This document shows positions 1 through 8,283 of a stretch of DNA of 64,000 nt, piece after piece. The stretch's first letter is position 1. The number at the start of each line of letters is the position of its first letter. The notes under the pieces are model-generated. The model was given only the letters and a program-made list of their open reading frames with translations. It searched no databases and was not told the origin of the DNA. Source of the stretch: Arthrobacter sp. EpRS71 (lineage in GTDB: Bacteria > Actinomycetota > Actinomycetes > Actinomycetales > Micrococcaceae); NCBI RefSeq assembly GCF_001512285.1, contig NZ_LNUV01000006.1:2030809-2094808 (forward strand), in the 5' to 3' direction. A program made the position numbers and the translations under genes.

Positions 1-44
1 AGGACGATCGCGAGAAACACCAGGAAAAAACTCACAGTGTCCAT
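1..44 (-). CDS. Start of a short membrane-anchored protein (partial)
   Basis: An ATG at 44 reads leftward off the window as MDTVSFFLVFLAIV, a hydrophobic N-terminal segment. It begins 18 bases downstream of the stop of the LOG-family gene on the same strand, so the two are probably co-transcribed. In Arthrobacter relatives a small DivIVA-domain protein with one N-terminal membrane helix often occupies this place, but only 14 codons are visible, so that identity is inference. Confidence 0.4.
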   Translation of the reverse strand, partial: MDTVSFFLVFLAIV

Positions 45-62
45 CGTGCCAGAAACAGCCGG

Positions 63-902
63 CTATTCCGGGCGCTGGTTTCCATTAGTGGTAGGTGGAA
101 GAGGTGCACCGTGCAGGACACGGTGCACGGCATCGGCGGGGTCATCCACCAGCTGGATCAGGTCAAGGTCCTTCTCCGAGACCATGCCTTCGGCAACCAG
201 GGTCTCCCGGATCCACTCGATCATGGGTCCCCAAAAGCGGACACCGAGCAGGACGATGGGGAATGAGGTCACCTTGCGGGTTTGGACCAGGACCATGGCC
301 TCGAACAACTCATCGAGGGTGCCAAGTCCGCCGGGAAGAACCACGAAACCCTGGGCGTATTTGACGAACATGGTCTTGCGGGCGAAGAAGTACCGGAAGT
401 TGATGCCCAAATCCACCCATTGGTTGAGTCCCTGCTCAAAGGGCAGTTCAATACCCAGTCCCACGGAGACTCCGTTGCCTTCCACTGCGCCCTTGTTGGC
501 GGCTTCCATGGATCCGGGACCACCACCGGTGATCACGGCAACTCCGGCTTCAGCGAGCTTGCGGCCCACATCCACGGCCATCTCGTAGTACTCGGTTCCG
601 GGTTTGGTCCGGGCTGAACCGAAGACGCTGACGGCGGGCCCCAAATCAGCAAGGGCACCGAAGCCCTCCACGAATTCACTCTGGATCCTCAGGACACGCC
701 ACGGATCGGTGTGGATGAACTGCCCGGCTCCGCTGGTGTCCAGCAAATGCTGGTCCGACATTCCCGTGTCCGCCTGTTTGCGCCGCAGCTCGAGGGACCC
801 TTTGTGCTTGGCGGGTGCGATGTCCGAAGGAAGCGGAGCGCGGGTGCCCGAGACGCGACCGTTGGCATCCGGGTGGGGAACGGGGTGCTGGCTGATGCTC
901 AT
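63..902 (-). CDS. LOG-family protein (TIGR00730, lysine-decarboxylase-like fold)
   Basis: A 279-aa protein of the LOG/TIGR00730 family, whose studied members hydrolyse cytokinin-type nucleoside 5'-monophosphates to base and ribose phosphate. The nucleotide-binding fold starts near residue 85 (SVFGSARTKPGTEYYE). GGGPGSMEAANKGA is near residue 125 and the signature PGGLGTLDELFEA near 190. The N-terminal 60 residues are polar and probably disordered. The ATG at 902 lies 6 nt after a TAGCCT -10 box and lacks a Shine-Dalgarno, so translation may be leaderless. It diverges from the glutamate transport operon. The natural substrate in this organism is unknown. Confidence 0.85.
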   Translation of the reverse strand: MSISQHPVPHPDANGRVSGTRAPLPSDIAPAKHKGSLELRRKQADTGMSDQHLLDTSGAGQFIHTDPWRVLRIQSEFVEGFGALADLGPAVSVFGSARTKPGTEYYEMAVDVGRKLAEAGVAVITGGGPGSMEAANKGAVEGNGVSVGLGIELPFEQGLNQWVDLGINFRYFFARKTMFVKYAQGFVVLPGGLGTLDELFEAMVLVQTRKVTSFPIVLLGVRFWGPMIEWIRETLVAEGMVSEKDLDLIQLVDDPADAVHRVLHGAPLPPTTNGNQRPE

Positions 903-1022
903 TGCCCAAGGCTAGCGCGGATGAAGGCGTGCTCCGTGGCAGCGACCCGCTTCTTGCATTGCAGTCTGGTATATCGCTGTGGGGCAGGTTTCTGTTCAGT
1001 CACGATCTTCAGGAAGTTGCCG

Positions 1023-1065
1023 TGACCGTGGTCATATTTGCTCCTTTGTTCGCTAGATTCGTCGT
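1023..1065 (+). promoter_or_regulatory. Probable leaderless promoter of the glu operon with a small palindrome
   Basis: TAGATT at 1054-1059 is a good -10 box. The gluA ATG at 1066 follows after 6 nt with no Shine-Dalgarno, so transcript and protein probably start together. Just upstream is the palindrome TGACC-GT-GGTCA (1023-1034), a possible operator. No convincing -35 box is seen at 17 nt spacing. Confidence 0.45.
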
Positions 1066-1821
1066 ATGACTACTCAAGCGTCCGGCGATGCCCTCGTCTC
1101 CCTGAATGGCGTCAATAAGCACTACGGTCAATTGCATGTCCTCAAAGACATCAACCTTCAGGTTAAGAAGGGTGAAGTCGTGGTGGTCATCGGACCTTCC
1201 GGGTCCGGTAAATCCACTCTCTGCCGTGCGATCAACCGCTTGGAAACCATCGACGACGGCGACATCGCCATCGACGGGAAGAAGCTTCCCGAAGAAGGCA
1301 AGGATCTCGCGCACCTGCGTGCCGACGTCGGCATGGTCTTCCAATCCTTCAACCTGTTCGCCCACAAGACGATTCTTGAGAACGTCACGCTGGGCCCCAT
1401 CAAGGTGAAGAAAGTGGCCAAAGGCACGGCCGACAAGGAAGCCATGGCCCTCCTGGAACGCGTAGGCGTTGGACACCAGGCTCCGAAGCTTCCTGCCCAG
1501 CTCTCCGGCGGCCAGCAGCAGCGTGTGGCCATTGCCCGCGCTCTTGCCATGAAGCCTAAGGTCATGCTGTTCGACGAGCCCACGTCCGCGTTGGACCCCG
1601 AGATGATCAACGAAGTGCTGGACGTCATGATCCAGCTGGCCAAAGAAGGCATGACCATGATCGTGGTCACCCACGAAATGGGCTTCGCCCGCAAGGCTGC
1701 CGACCGCGTGGTGTTCATGGCCGATGGTCAGATCGTGGAAGACGCCACCCCCGAGGAATTCTTCACCAACCCGAAGAGCACCCGTGCCAAGGACTTCTTG
1801 TCCAAGCTCTTGACCCACTAG
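1066..1821 (+). CDS. gluA: Glutamate ABC transporter, ATP-binding subunit
   Basis: A 251-aa polar amino-acid ABC ATPase, cytoplasmic, that energises glutamate import with the two permeases downstream. Walker A GPSGSGKST is at about residues 43-51, the Q-loop near FQSFNLF, the signature LSGGQQQR near 145 and Walker B VMLFDEPTSALD near 167, followed by the switch histidine in VVTHEMGF. Length and motifs are typical of GluA/GlnQ. It is the first gene of a four-gene operon in the order known from Corynebacterium glutamicum gluABCD. Glutamate specificity is inferred from that order and overall similarity. Confidence 0.9.
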   Translation: MTTQASGDALVSLNGVNKHYGQLHVLKDINLQVKKGEVVVVIGPSGSGKSTLCRAINRLETIDDGDIAIDGKKLPEEGKDLAHLRADVGMVFQSFNLFAHKTILENVTLGPIKVKKVAKGTADKEAMALLERVGVGHQAPKLPAQLSGGQQQRVAIARALAMKPKVMLFDEPTSALDPEMINEVLDVMIQLAKEGMTMIVVTHEMGFARKAADRVVFMADGQIVEDATPEEFFTNPKSTRAKDFLSKLLTH

Positions 1822-1877
1822 CTCCTTACCGCCAGCACCCCCGGCCGTAAGGCGGCCACCCATATGAAAGGAACACC

Positions 1878-2756
1878 ATGAAGTCTCTTATTACCCGGAG
1901 GAAGTCACTCCTGGTGGCCGCATCGGCTGCGCTTGCTCTCTCGCTGAGCGCTTGCGGCGGCGGCGGCACCACAACTACTCCCCCGGTTGCTTCGGCAAGC
2001 TTCGAAGCCGGCACCACCATGGAGAAGCTCAACAAGGCCGGGACCATCAAGATCGGAACCAAGTTCGATCAGCCGTTGTTCGGCCAAAAGGGCCTTGATG
2101 GCAAGCCTGTCGGTTTCGACGTTGAAATGGGCAAGGCAATCGCCGCGAAACTGGGCATCGCCGCTGACAAGATCGAGTGGGTAGAGACTGTCTCCCAGAA
2201 CCGTGAGTCGTTCATCGAGCAGGGCCGCGTTGACCTCGTCATCGCCACCTACACCATCAACGATGCCCGTAAGGAAAAGGTCGCCTTCGCCGGGCCGTAC
2301 TACGAAGCTGGCCAAGCCCTCTTGGTGAACAAGGACGATACCTCCATCACCAAGCCGGAAGACGTCGCCGGCAAGAAGGTCTGCTCCGTCACGGGTTCAA
2401 CCCCGGCCAAGACCATCGCCGAGAAGTACAACGCCGAGGTAGTCCCCGCGGCCACGTACACCGCTTGCCTGGAACCGCTGCGTAACAAGCAGGTTGTCGC
2501 CGTTACCACCGACAACGTGATCCTTGCCGGCTACGTGGACAAGGAACCGGATGCCTTCAAGCTCGCCTCGGATGAGACCTTCACGAAGGAGCCCTATGGC
2601 ATCGGCCTGAAGAAGGACGACACCGTGTTCCGCAACTGGATCAACGACCAGCTTGAGGGATTCGCCAAGGACGACACCTACAAGAAGGCTTGGGAAGCCA
2701 CTGCAGGCAAGGTCATCAAGACCGCTCCTGAACTTCCTACGATCAACCGCTACTAG
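1878..2756 (+). CDS. gluB: Glutamate-binding lipoprotein of the ABC transporter
   Basis: A 292-aa family 3 extracellular solute-binding protein that captures glutamate outside the membrane. The N-terminus has arginines, a hydrophobic stretch and a lipobox ending LSLSACGG, so it is lipidated at the cysteine near residue 26. The mature part has typical SBP_bac_3 features (IKIGTKFDQPLFG, DVEMGKAIAAKLG, RKEKVAFAGPYYEAGQALLV). It starts 56 nt after gluA, preceded by AAAGGA. A strong hairpin follows the stop and probably lets the binding protein be made in excess over the permeases. Confidence 0.9.
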   Translation: MKSLITRRKSLLVAASAALALSLSACGGGGTTTTPPVASASFEAGTTMEKLNKAGTIKIGTKFDQPLFGQKGLDGKPVGFDVEMGKAIAAKLGIAADKIEWVETVSQNRESFIEQGRVDLVIATYTINDARKEKVAFAGPYYEAGQALLVNKDDTSITKPEDVAGKKVCSVTGSTPAKTIAEKYNAEVVPAATYTACLEPLRNKQVVAVTTDNVILAGYVDKEPDAFKLASDETFTKEPYGIGLKKDDTVFRNWINDQLEGFAKDDTYKKAWEATAGKVIKTAPELPTINRY

Positions 2757-2764
2757 TCGGGACC

Positions 2765-2804
2765 CGTCAACTGCCGCTGCCCCTCCGGGCGGCGGCAGTT
2801 GACG
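2765..2804 (+). promoter_or_regulatory. Stem-loop between gluB and gluC
   Basis: A perfect 12-bp stem (arms 2765-2776 and 2793-2804, cgtcaactgccg and its complement) with a GC-rich inner loop. There is no T-tract, so it is more likely an mRNA-stabilising or partial-attenuation structure than a full terminator. Such hairpins are common after binding-protein genes in ABC operons. Confidence 0.6.
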
Positions 2805-2848
2805 AATCCAGGACCCTGTTCCCTGATTAGCTGCAGCCAAAGGAAGCC

Positions 2849-3499
2849 ATGGACGCCGTCATAGCAAGCCTCCCCGAATATTGGGACGGATTTCTCCGAA
2901 CCCTTTATCTTTCCGTCATTTCAGGAATCATTGCCCTCATTGTCGGCACACTCCTGGCGGCCATGAGGGTTTCCCCCGTGGCAGCACTTCGCGGTTTCAG
3001 CATGTTCTATGTTGAAGTGGCACGTAACACCCCGTTGACCATCATTTTCTTTTTCGCGGCTATTGTTCTGCCCCGTTTGGGCGTCAAGTTTGAACAATTC
3101 GAAGTTGCCGCCATCATCGCGTTGAGCAGCTACACGGCCGCCTTCATTGCCGAGGCCGTCCGTTCCGGCGTCAACAGCGTCCCTGTGGGGCAGGCAGAAG
3201 CTGCCCGCAGCGTCGGTATGACCTTCACGCAGGTTCTGGGCTTCATCGTCCTCCCCCAGGCGGTGCGAACGGTGGTGCCGCCGTTGATCAACATTTTGAT
3301 CGCACTGGTTAAGAACTCTTCGGTGGCCGGCGCCTTCTTCGTCCTGGAGCTTTTCGGCTACGGCCGTCAACTCTCCAACGACTACGGCAACCAGGTCCTT
3401 TGGATCCTCCTTGGGGTGGCGTTCTTCTACCTCTTGATCACAGTTCCCTTGGGACTTCTGGCGCACTTTGTTGAACGAAAGGTGGCGATTGCCCGATGA
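2849..3499 (+). CDS. gluC: Glutamate ABC transporter permease
   Basis: A 216-aa inner-membrane permease of the HisMQ type with about five helices. The EAA loop (EAARSVGMTFTQVLGFIVLPQ, near residues 114-134) contacts the GluA ATPase. It is preceded by AAAGGAAGCC before the ATG. Its end overlaps the start of gluD by 4 nt, which couples translation of the two permease halves. Confidence 0.88.
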   Translation: MDAVIASLPEYWDGFLRTLYLSVISGIIALIVGTLLAAMRVSPVAALRGFSMFYVEVARNTPLTIIFFFAAIVLPRLGVKFEQFEVAAIIALSSYTAAFIAEAVRSGVNSVPVGQAEAARSVGMTFTQVLGFIVLPQAVRTVVPPLINILIALVKNSSVAGAFFVLELFGYGRQLSNDYGNQVLWILLGVAFFYLLITVPLGLLAHFVERKVAIAR

Positions 3500-4389
3500 C
3501 ATCGGTCCTTTACGACGTCCCCGGGCCCAAGGCCCGCCTCTATTCGCTCATCGGCTCAGCTGCCGGCGTTCTGATAATTCTCGGCATTCTGGCCATCGCT
3601 GTTATCACCCTCGCGCAGCAGGGCATTTTCGATGCAGACCGTTGGGAGATTTTCTACGGTCCCATGGCTCCGGACGTCTGGAACCTGATTGGCCAAGGCA
3701 TTGTCTCCACCTTGACCGCGGCTGCCGTGGCGGCCGTGATTGCCTTCCCGTTGGGCATCGCGCTCTGCCTGCTGCGTATCTCCCTGATTCCGTGGATCCG
3801 GATTCCCACCCAGGTGGTGCTGGAGTTCCTCCGCGGCATGCCCGTGGTCCTCATGATGTTGTTCGTCCTGTTGGTTTTCGCCACGGGCCAGTTCCAAGCC
3901 GTGGTTGTTGGCCTGGTTCTTTACAACGCGGCCATCTTCGCTGAAATCCTTCGTGCCGGCATCCAGTCCCTTCCCAAGGGACAACGCGAAGCTGGTTTGG
4001 CGATCGGCCTCCGAAGCTTCCAGTCACGGATGTCCATCGAGTTCCCTCAGGCTGTGCGCCGGATGCTTCCGTCTTTGGTTGCCCAGTTGGTGGTTCTGCT
4101 CAAGGACACCTCGCTCGGCTACATCGTGGGCTACGAGGAACTGCTGCGGAAAATCCAGATCATGGCCGACTTCCTCGGCCCTGATTTCCTGTTCCCGGCG
4201 TTCTTCGTGGGCGCTGCGATCTACATCCTGATCAACCTGACGGTGTCAAGGATTGCCATCATGATTGAACGCCGCGGTTCCAAGAAGGCCGCTGGCGGAA
4301 TGGCTCCCCCCAGCGTCCGGACAGGGCTCGTGGCTGGCGGTAACGATCCCATTGCGAAGGACTCAGTCGAGGGTCCGAACAAGGCATAA
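3496..4389 (+). CDS. gluD: Glutamate ABC transporter permease
   Basis: A 297-aa second permease half, again HisMQ-like, with an EAA loop (QREAGLAIGLRSFQSRMSIE). It is longer than GluC because of a hydrophilic C-terminal tail of about 35 residues after the last helix. The ATG overlaps the gluC stop (ATGA). A strong terminator follows 14 nt after the stop, closing the operon. Confidence 0.88.
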   Translation: MTSVLYDVPGPKARLYSLIGSAAGVLIILGILAIAVITLAQQGIFDADRWEIFYGPMAPDVWNLIGQGIVSTLTAAAVAAVIAFPLGIALCLLRISLIPWIRIPTQVVLEFLRGMPVVLMMLFVLLVFATGQFQAVVVGLVLYNAAIFAEILRAGIQSLPKGQREAGLAIGLRSFQSRMSIEFPQAVRRMLPSLVAQLVVLLKDTSLGYIVGYEELLRKIQIMADFLGPDFLFPAFFVGAAIYILINLTVSRIAIMIERRGSKKAAGGMAPPSVRTGLVAGGNDPIAKDSVEGPNKA

Positions 4390-4403
4390 CCAGTACCAAG
4401 GAC

Positions 4404-4435
4404 GAAGGTCCGCAGCTACCAAGCTGCGGACCTTC
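4404..4435 (+). terminator. Terminator of the glu operon, shared with convergent dapE
   Basis: A perfect 14-bp stem (gaaggtccgcagct, 4404-4417, with 4422-4435) and a 4-nt loop, followed by ttcgttgct. It lies between the convergent gluD and dapE stops and could work in both directions. Confidence 0.8.
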
Positions 4436-4459
4436 TTCGTTGCTGGGGGCATTTCGGGA

Positions 4460-5584
4460 CTACGGCGCCAGCCACGTCCTCAGTGCACGGAGGCACTCAC
4501 GGATGGCATCGGCGTCGACGTGCTCGTTGTCCTTGTGCGCCAGCAGAGGATCGCCGGGGCCGAAGTTCACCGCAGGGATGCCCAGTTCGCTGAAACGCGC
4601 GACGTCGGTCCATCCGTATTTGGGTTTGGGCTCGGCACCCACTGCGGCGACGAAGGAGGCGGCGGCGGGGTGATTTAGTCCGGGCCTCGCGCCGGCAGCA
4701 GCGTCCGTACGGACGACGTCGAATCCTTCCAAAAGGTCCCTGACGATGGCCTCTGCCTGGTCCGGATTCTTGTCCGGAGCGAAACGGTAGTTGATCTCCA
4801 CCACGCAGCGGTCCGGGATGACGTTCCCTGCCGTGCCCCCGTTGATTTTCACGGCGTTGAGGCTTTCGCGGTAATCCAGGCCGTCCACGTTGATGGTCTG
4901 CGGCTCGTAAGCGGCGAGCCGCGCCAGGATGGGTGCTGCGGCGTGGATCGCGTTGACGCCCATCCAAGCACGCGCAGAGTGGGCTGTTTCGCCGATGGTG
5001 GTGGCTTCGAAACGGCTGGTTCCGTTGCAACCGCCTTCCACCGTGCCATGCGTGGGCTCCAAGAGGATCGCGAAATCTCCCTTCAGCAGATCTCCGTGGT
5101 TCCGAACCAACCTGCCCAGGCCACTCTTGACCGCTTCCACCTCTTCATGGTCGTAAAAAACGAAGGTGACGTCTTTGTCCGGCTGCCCACCGTCGTCGAA
5201 GAGTGTCGCCGCCAGCGCAAGCTGCACCGCCACGCCGCCCTTCATATCCGTGGTGCCGCGGCCGTACAGCACGCCTTCACCGGGAACACCGGATTCCCAG
5301 GTGGCTGGAACGGTGCCCAGTGAACCCTCAACCGTAGGCAGGGGCACGGTATCAAGGTGGCCGGCCAGGATGACGCGCTCAGGGCGGCCAAGTTCGGTGC
5401 GCGCAATGATGGCGTCGCCGTCCCGGATGACGGTGTAGGCGGGCATGGTGCGCAGGGCGGACTCGACGGCGTCGGCGAGTTCGGTCTCGTTGCCGGAGAC
5501 ACTGTTGAAGTCAATGATCGCGGCGGTCAGGAGTGCTACGTCCTGGCGAAGGTCAAGGATGGCGGGTGCAGGGTTCAGGGTCAC
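4460..5584 (-). CDS. dapE: Succinyl-diaminopimelate desuccinylase
   Basis: A 374-aa M20-family metallohydrolase that removes succinate from N-succinyl-LL-diaminopimelate in lysine and cell-wall precursor synthesis. Zinc-binding motifs are visible: LAGHLDTVP (His/Asp), GRGTTDMKGG (bridging Asp) and YDHEEVEA (catalytic Glu pair). The length fits actinobacterial DapE. The start is GTG at 5584, with a TAGGCT box at 5591-5596 (minus strand) 6 nt upstream and no Shine-Dalgarno. It diverges from dapD, so two steps of the same branch share one intergenic region. Confidence 0.9.
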   Translation of the reverse strand: MTLNPAPAILDLRQDVALLTAAIIDFNSVSGNETELADAVESALRTMPAYTVIRDGDAIIARTELGRPERVILAGHLDTVPLPTVEGSLGTVPATWESGVPGEGVLYGRGTTDMKGGVAVQLALAATLFDDGGQPDKDVTFVFYDHEEVEAVKSGLGRLVRNHGDLLKGDFAILLEPTHGTVEGGCNGTSRFEATTIGETAHSARAWMGVNAIHAAAPILARLAAYEPQTINVDGLDYRESLNAVKINGGTAGNVIPDRCVVEINYRFAPDKNPDQAEAIVRDLLEGFDVVRTDAAAGARPGLNHPAAASFVAAVGAEPKPKYGWTDVARFSELGIPAVNFGPGDPLLAHKDNEHVDADAIRECLRALRTWLAP

Positions 5585-5679
5585 CCGTCCAGCCTAATCC
5601 CCGGAAACAACCACAATTGCGACTTCTACGGCATGAGACGGGTTTTAACCGACCTCTGCCTGCTGGATAGACTTGCCCC
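5585..5679. promoter_or_regulatory. Back-to-back leaderless promoters for dapE and dapD
   Basis: For dapD, TTAACC (5645-5650), a 17-nt spacer and TAGACT (5668-5673) sit 6 nt before its ATG. For dapE on the minus strand, TAGGCT (5591-5596) sits 6 nt before its GTG. Neither gene has a Shine-Dalgarno. The shared 95-nt region could allow joint control of the pathway. Confidence 0.6.
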
Positions 5680-6705
5680 ATGACTGAAACTGCTTCCTCT
5701 GCTGTGCCCGCAACCGCGCCCGCCAACCCCCGATCGGCTTATGGCTTCGGACTCGCCACCATCGCCACCTCGGCTTCCGGGGAAGCAACCGTGCTGGACG
5801 TCTGGTACCCGGCACCCGCACTTGGTGTTGCGGCCGAAACCCTCCGTGACGTTGAGAATGCCGACCCCGCACTCACTGCACTGGCCAACGACGGCAAGGA
5901 TGCCGATCGTGGGACGGAGCAGAAAGTGGTCTTCGCGCAGATCGACCTCGACGCCGCCCCCGCAGACACTGCCGACGCATACCTGCGTTTGCACCTCCTC
6001 TCCCACCGTCTGGTCAAGCCAAACAGCATCAACCTGGATGGCGTCTTCGGCAAGCTGCCCAACGTTGTGTGGACCAACTTCGGTCCCGCCGCCGTTGACG
6101 GCTTCGAACTGACCCGCGCACGCCTGCGCAAGCGCGGCAACGTGGTGGTCTACGGCGTGGACAAGTTCCCGCGCATGGTTGACTACGTGGTGCCCGCCGG
6201 TGTGCGCATTGCCGACGCCGACCGCGTCCGCTTGGGCGCCCACCTCGCCGAAGGCACCACTGTGATGCACGAAGGCTTCGTGAACTTCAACGCCGGCACC
6301 CTGGGCACCTCCATGGTGGAGGGCCGCATCTCTGCTGGCGTTGTTGCCGGTGACGGCACTGACGTTGGCGGCGGAGCGTCCATCATGGGCACGCTCTCCG
6401 GTGGCGGCAAGGAAAAGATCTCCCTGGGCGAGCGCGTCCTGCTCGGCGCCAACTCCGGCGTGGGCATCAGCATCGGCGACGACTCCGTGGTGGAGGCCGG
6501 CCTGTACGTCACCGCCGGTACCCGTGTACGGGTTCCGGGCCCCAAGGACGAGAACGGCGAGGACACCAGCCAAATCATCAAGGCAGTGGAACTCTCCGGC
6601 GTTCCCAACCTCCTGTTCCGCCGCAACTCCACCACAGGCGGCGTGGAAGTCCTTCCGCGCAAGGGCCAGACCGTGGAGCTCAACGAGGCTCTCCACGCCA
6701 ACTAG
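5680..6705 (+). CDS. dapD: Tetrahydrodipicolinate N-succinyltransferase
   Basis: A 341-aa enzyme that transfers succinyl from succinyl-CoA to tetrahydrodipicolinate, the committed step of the succinylase branch to meso-diaminopimelate. The C-terminal half shows left-handed parallel beta-helix hexapeptide repeats (for example VRLGAHLAEGTTVMHEGF and LGERVLLGANSGVGISIGDD). The long N-terminal domain is typical of the actinobacterial form (Rv1201c type) rather than the shorter proteobacterial enzyme. It is probably leaderless. The gene after it begins 14 nt downstream and is likely co-transcribed. Confidence 0.92.
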   Translation: MTETASSAVPATAPANPRSAYGFGLATIATSASGEATVLDVWYPAPALGVAAETLRDVENADPALTALANDGKDADRGTEQKVVFAQIDLDAAPADTADAYLRLHLLSHRLVKPNSINLDGVFGKLPNVVWTNFGPAAVDGFELTRARLRKRGNVVVYGVDKFPRMVDYVVPAGVRIADADRVRLGAHLAEGTTVMHEGFVNFNAGTLGTSMVEGRISAGVVAGDGTDVGGGASIMGTLSGGGKEKISLGERVLLGANSGVGISIGDDSVVEAGLYVTAGTRVRVPGPKDENGEDTSQIIKAVELSGVPNLLFRRNSTTGGVEVLPRKGQTVELNEALHAN

Positions 6706-6718
6706 CAGGAGACACTCA

Positions 6719-7561
6719 GTGCGCCGGTTCCGCCGCGCCATGGTTGCGGTGCTGGCTTTGGCCCTCGTAGCAGGCGCCATCTACGCAATAGTTGCAGTGC
6801 TGCAGCGCTCCGAGACACTGGTCACGGAGCGCTGCTTCGCCGTAATCGGCCCGGAAAGCCATGAGCTCGCAACAGACCAGGCAGCGAACGCTTCGCTCAT
6901 CTCTGCAATCTCCGTGCAGCGAGGACTTCCACCACGAGCGGCAACTATTGCCCTGGCTACGGCCATGCAGGAGTCCAGGCTGCGCAACATCAATTACGGC
7001 GACGACGCCGGCCCCGATTCCCGTGGACTGTTCCAACAGAGGCCCTCGCAAGGCTGGGGAACCGAGGAACAGGTCATGGACCCCGTCTACGCCGCGAATG
7101 CGTTCTTTGATGGCTTGGTCAAGGTTCCAGGCTACGAATCCATGGAGATCACCCAGGCCGCCCAAGCGGTCCAACGTTCAGCCTTCCCCCGTGCTTATGC
7201 CCAGCATGAAGGCATGGGCCGGGCCTTCGCGTCTGCCCTCACCGGGCACTCCGAGGCCGCGCTGAACTGCGAACTGCGCATGCCCGAAGCGGCTGGCGAC
7301 CCTGCCGCCGTCGTCGATGAACTCACGACGGCGTTCGGCACCCAAGCGGCCACCGTACAGGGCCGCTCGGTTCAGCTGGAGGCGGGTGGAACACAGGCCT
7401 GGGCAGTGGCTCATTGGGCAGTGACTAACGCCAAGACCTTGTCCATTACGCAGGTGGACGTTGCCGGCCAGACGTGGAACAGGGAGAAGCGCGACGGCTG
7501 GCAGCCCTCCGCCGCGCCTGCTGAGACGGTAACCATCACCGTTTCGGCGCCGGCCACCTGA
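6719..7561 (+). CDS. Membrane-anchored lysozyme-like protein
   Basis: A 280-aa protein with one N-terminal membrane helix (about residues 8-28) and an external domain. Residues 60-160 contain ATAMQESRLRNINYG, SRGLFQQRPSQGWG and DPVYAANAFFDGL. This pattern is shared by many actinobacterial exported proteins with a lysozyme/transglycosylase-like fold, in which the glutamate of MQES would be catalytic. The GTG start at 6719 is chosen because AGGAG lies 8 nt upstream. It follows dapD by 14 nt, linking a putative peptidoglycan-active protein to precursor synthesis. Catalysis is not proven by sequence. Confidence 0.6.
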   Translation: MRRFRRAMVAVLALALVAGAIYAIVAVLQRSETLVTERCFAVIGPESHELATDQAANASLISAISVQRGLPPRAATIALATAMQESRLRNINYGDDAGPDSRGLFQQRPSQGWGTEEQVMDPVYAANAFFDGLVKVPGYESMEITQAAQAVQRSAFPRAYAQHEGMGRAFASALTGHSEAALNCELRMPEAAGDPAAVVDELTTAFGTQAATVQGRSVQLEAGGTQAWAVAHWAVTNAKTLSITQVDVAGQTWNREKRDGWQPSAAPAETVTITVSAPAT

Positions 7562-7562
7562 G

Positions 7563-8174
7563 TCAGGCGAGAATCTCCACCACGGGTTGGACGTAACTGC
7601 GGAACACGTCGGGCTCGGAAAGCAGCTGGTGGCTCATGATCATGGTGCTTGGTTCCAGGTACCAGGCCCGGGGCTCATTGAGTGGCAGCTCAATGATGGT
7701 GAGTTCGAAGTCCCGGGAACTGCGTCCGACCTCCAGGAGCCTATCCTCCACCATTTCGTTCAGAACCTGCGTGACCCCGTTGGCTTCACGGGCGGCCTCG
7801 AGGTTGGCATACTCGTCGATCCTGTCGGTGGCCCATCCCAACGCAGAGCCAAAATGTGCCTGCAGGACGCGCTGGAGTGCCGGTGAGTTGCCAAATGCCT
7901 TGAAGCTCGGGGGCGCAAGCTCCGATGAGGGGTTCGGGTAGGACTTGAGGAGGCTATCCCACCACGCCTCCCACTCTGTTTTCAGCGCCGGCAAACCCCC
8001 GACGTCAGAGGTGAGGTGCTTATGGTCAGCGTGCCGGACTTTGGGATCTGCATGCGACAGCGCCGGTTTTCCTGCACCATCCAGGCCTGCAACATCACGG
8101 AGGTAGAGGGCTATGAGCATCGGCCCGGACGTATCCATGGTGATGCGCCATCCTGGGCCGCCTGACTCGTGCAT
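7563..8174 (-). CDS. Protein of unknown function
   Basis: A 203-aa soluble protein that I cannot assign. It has no signal peptide or membrane helix. The middle contains a tryptophan-rich stretch (EWEAWWDSLL), and the C-terminal part (ELTIIELPLNEPRAW, SHQLLSEPDVFRSY) looks like a compact alpha/beta domain. It converges on the lysozyme-like gene with only 1 nt between stops. Coding is supported by consistent high-GC third positions and a full-length frame. Confidence 0.6.
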   Translation of the reverse strand: MHESGGPGWRITMDTSGPMLIALYLRDVAGLDGAGKPALSHADPKVRHADHKHLTSDVGGLPALKTEWEAWWDSLLKSYPNPSSELAPPSFKAFGNSPALQRVLQAHFGSALGWATDRIDEYANLEAAREANGVTQVLNEMVEDRLLEVGRSSRDFELTIIELPLNEPRAWYLEPSTMIMSHQLLSEPDVFRSYVQPVVEILA

Positions 8175-8283
8175 GCGAATTCCTCCCTTTGGCAGGTCCC
8201 CGACACGTCCCAGTCTATTCCCGATGGCTCCAGACGGTAATGGAGTTATCAGGCTCTTGTGGGCTTCGGCGGCCCCTTCACCC

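Noticed and set aside
1009..1863. Long minus-strand frames opposite gluA and other genes (for example 8946-9962, 10150-11568, 32826-33701)
   Set aside because: They are antisense to well-identified genes, His/Gln/Val rich, and show no family features; typical of high-GC DNA.
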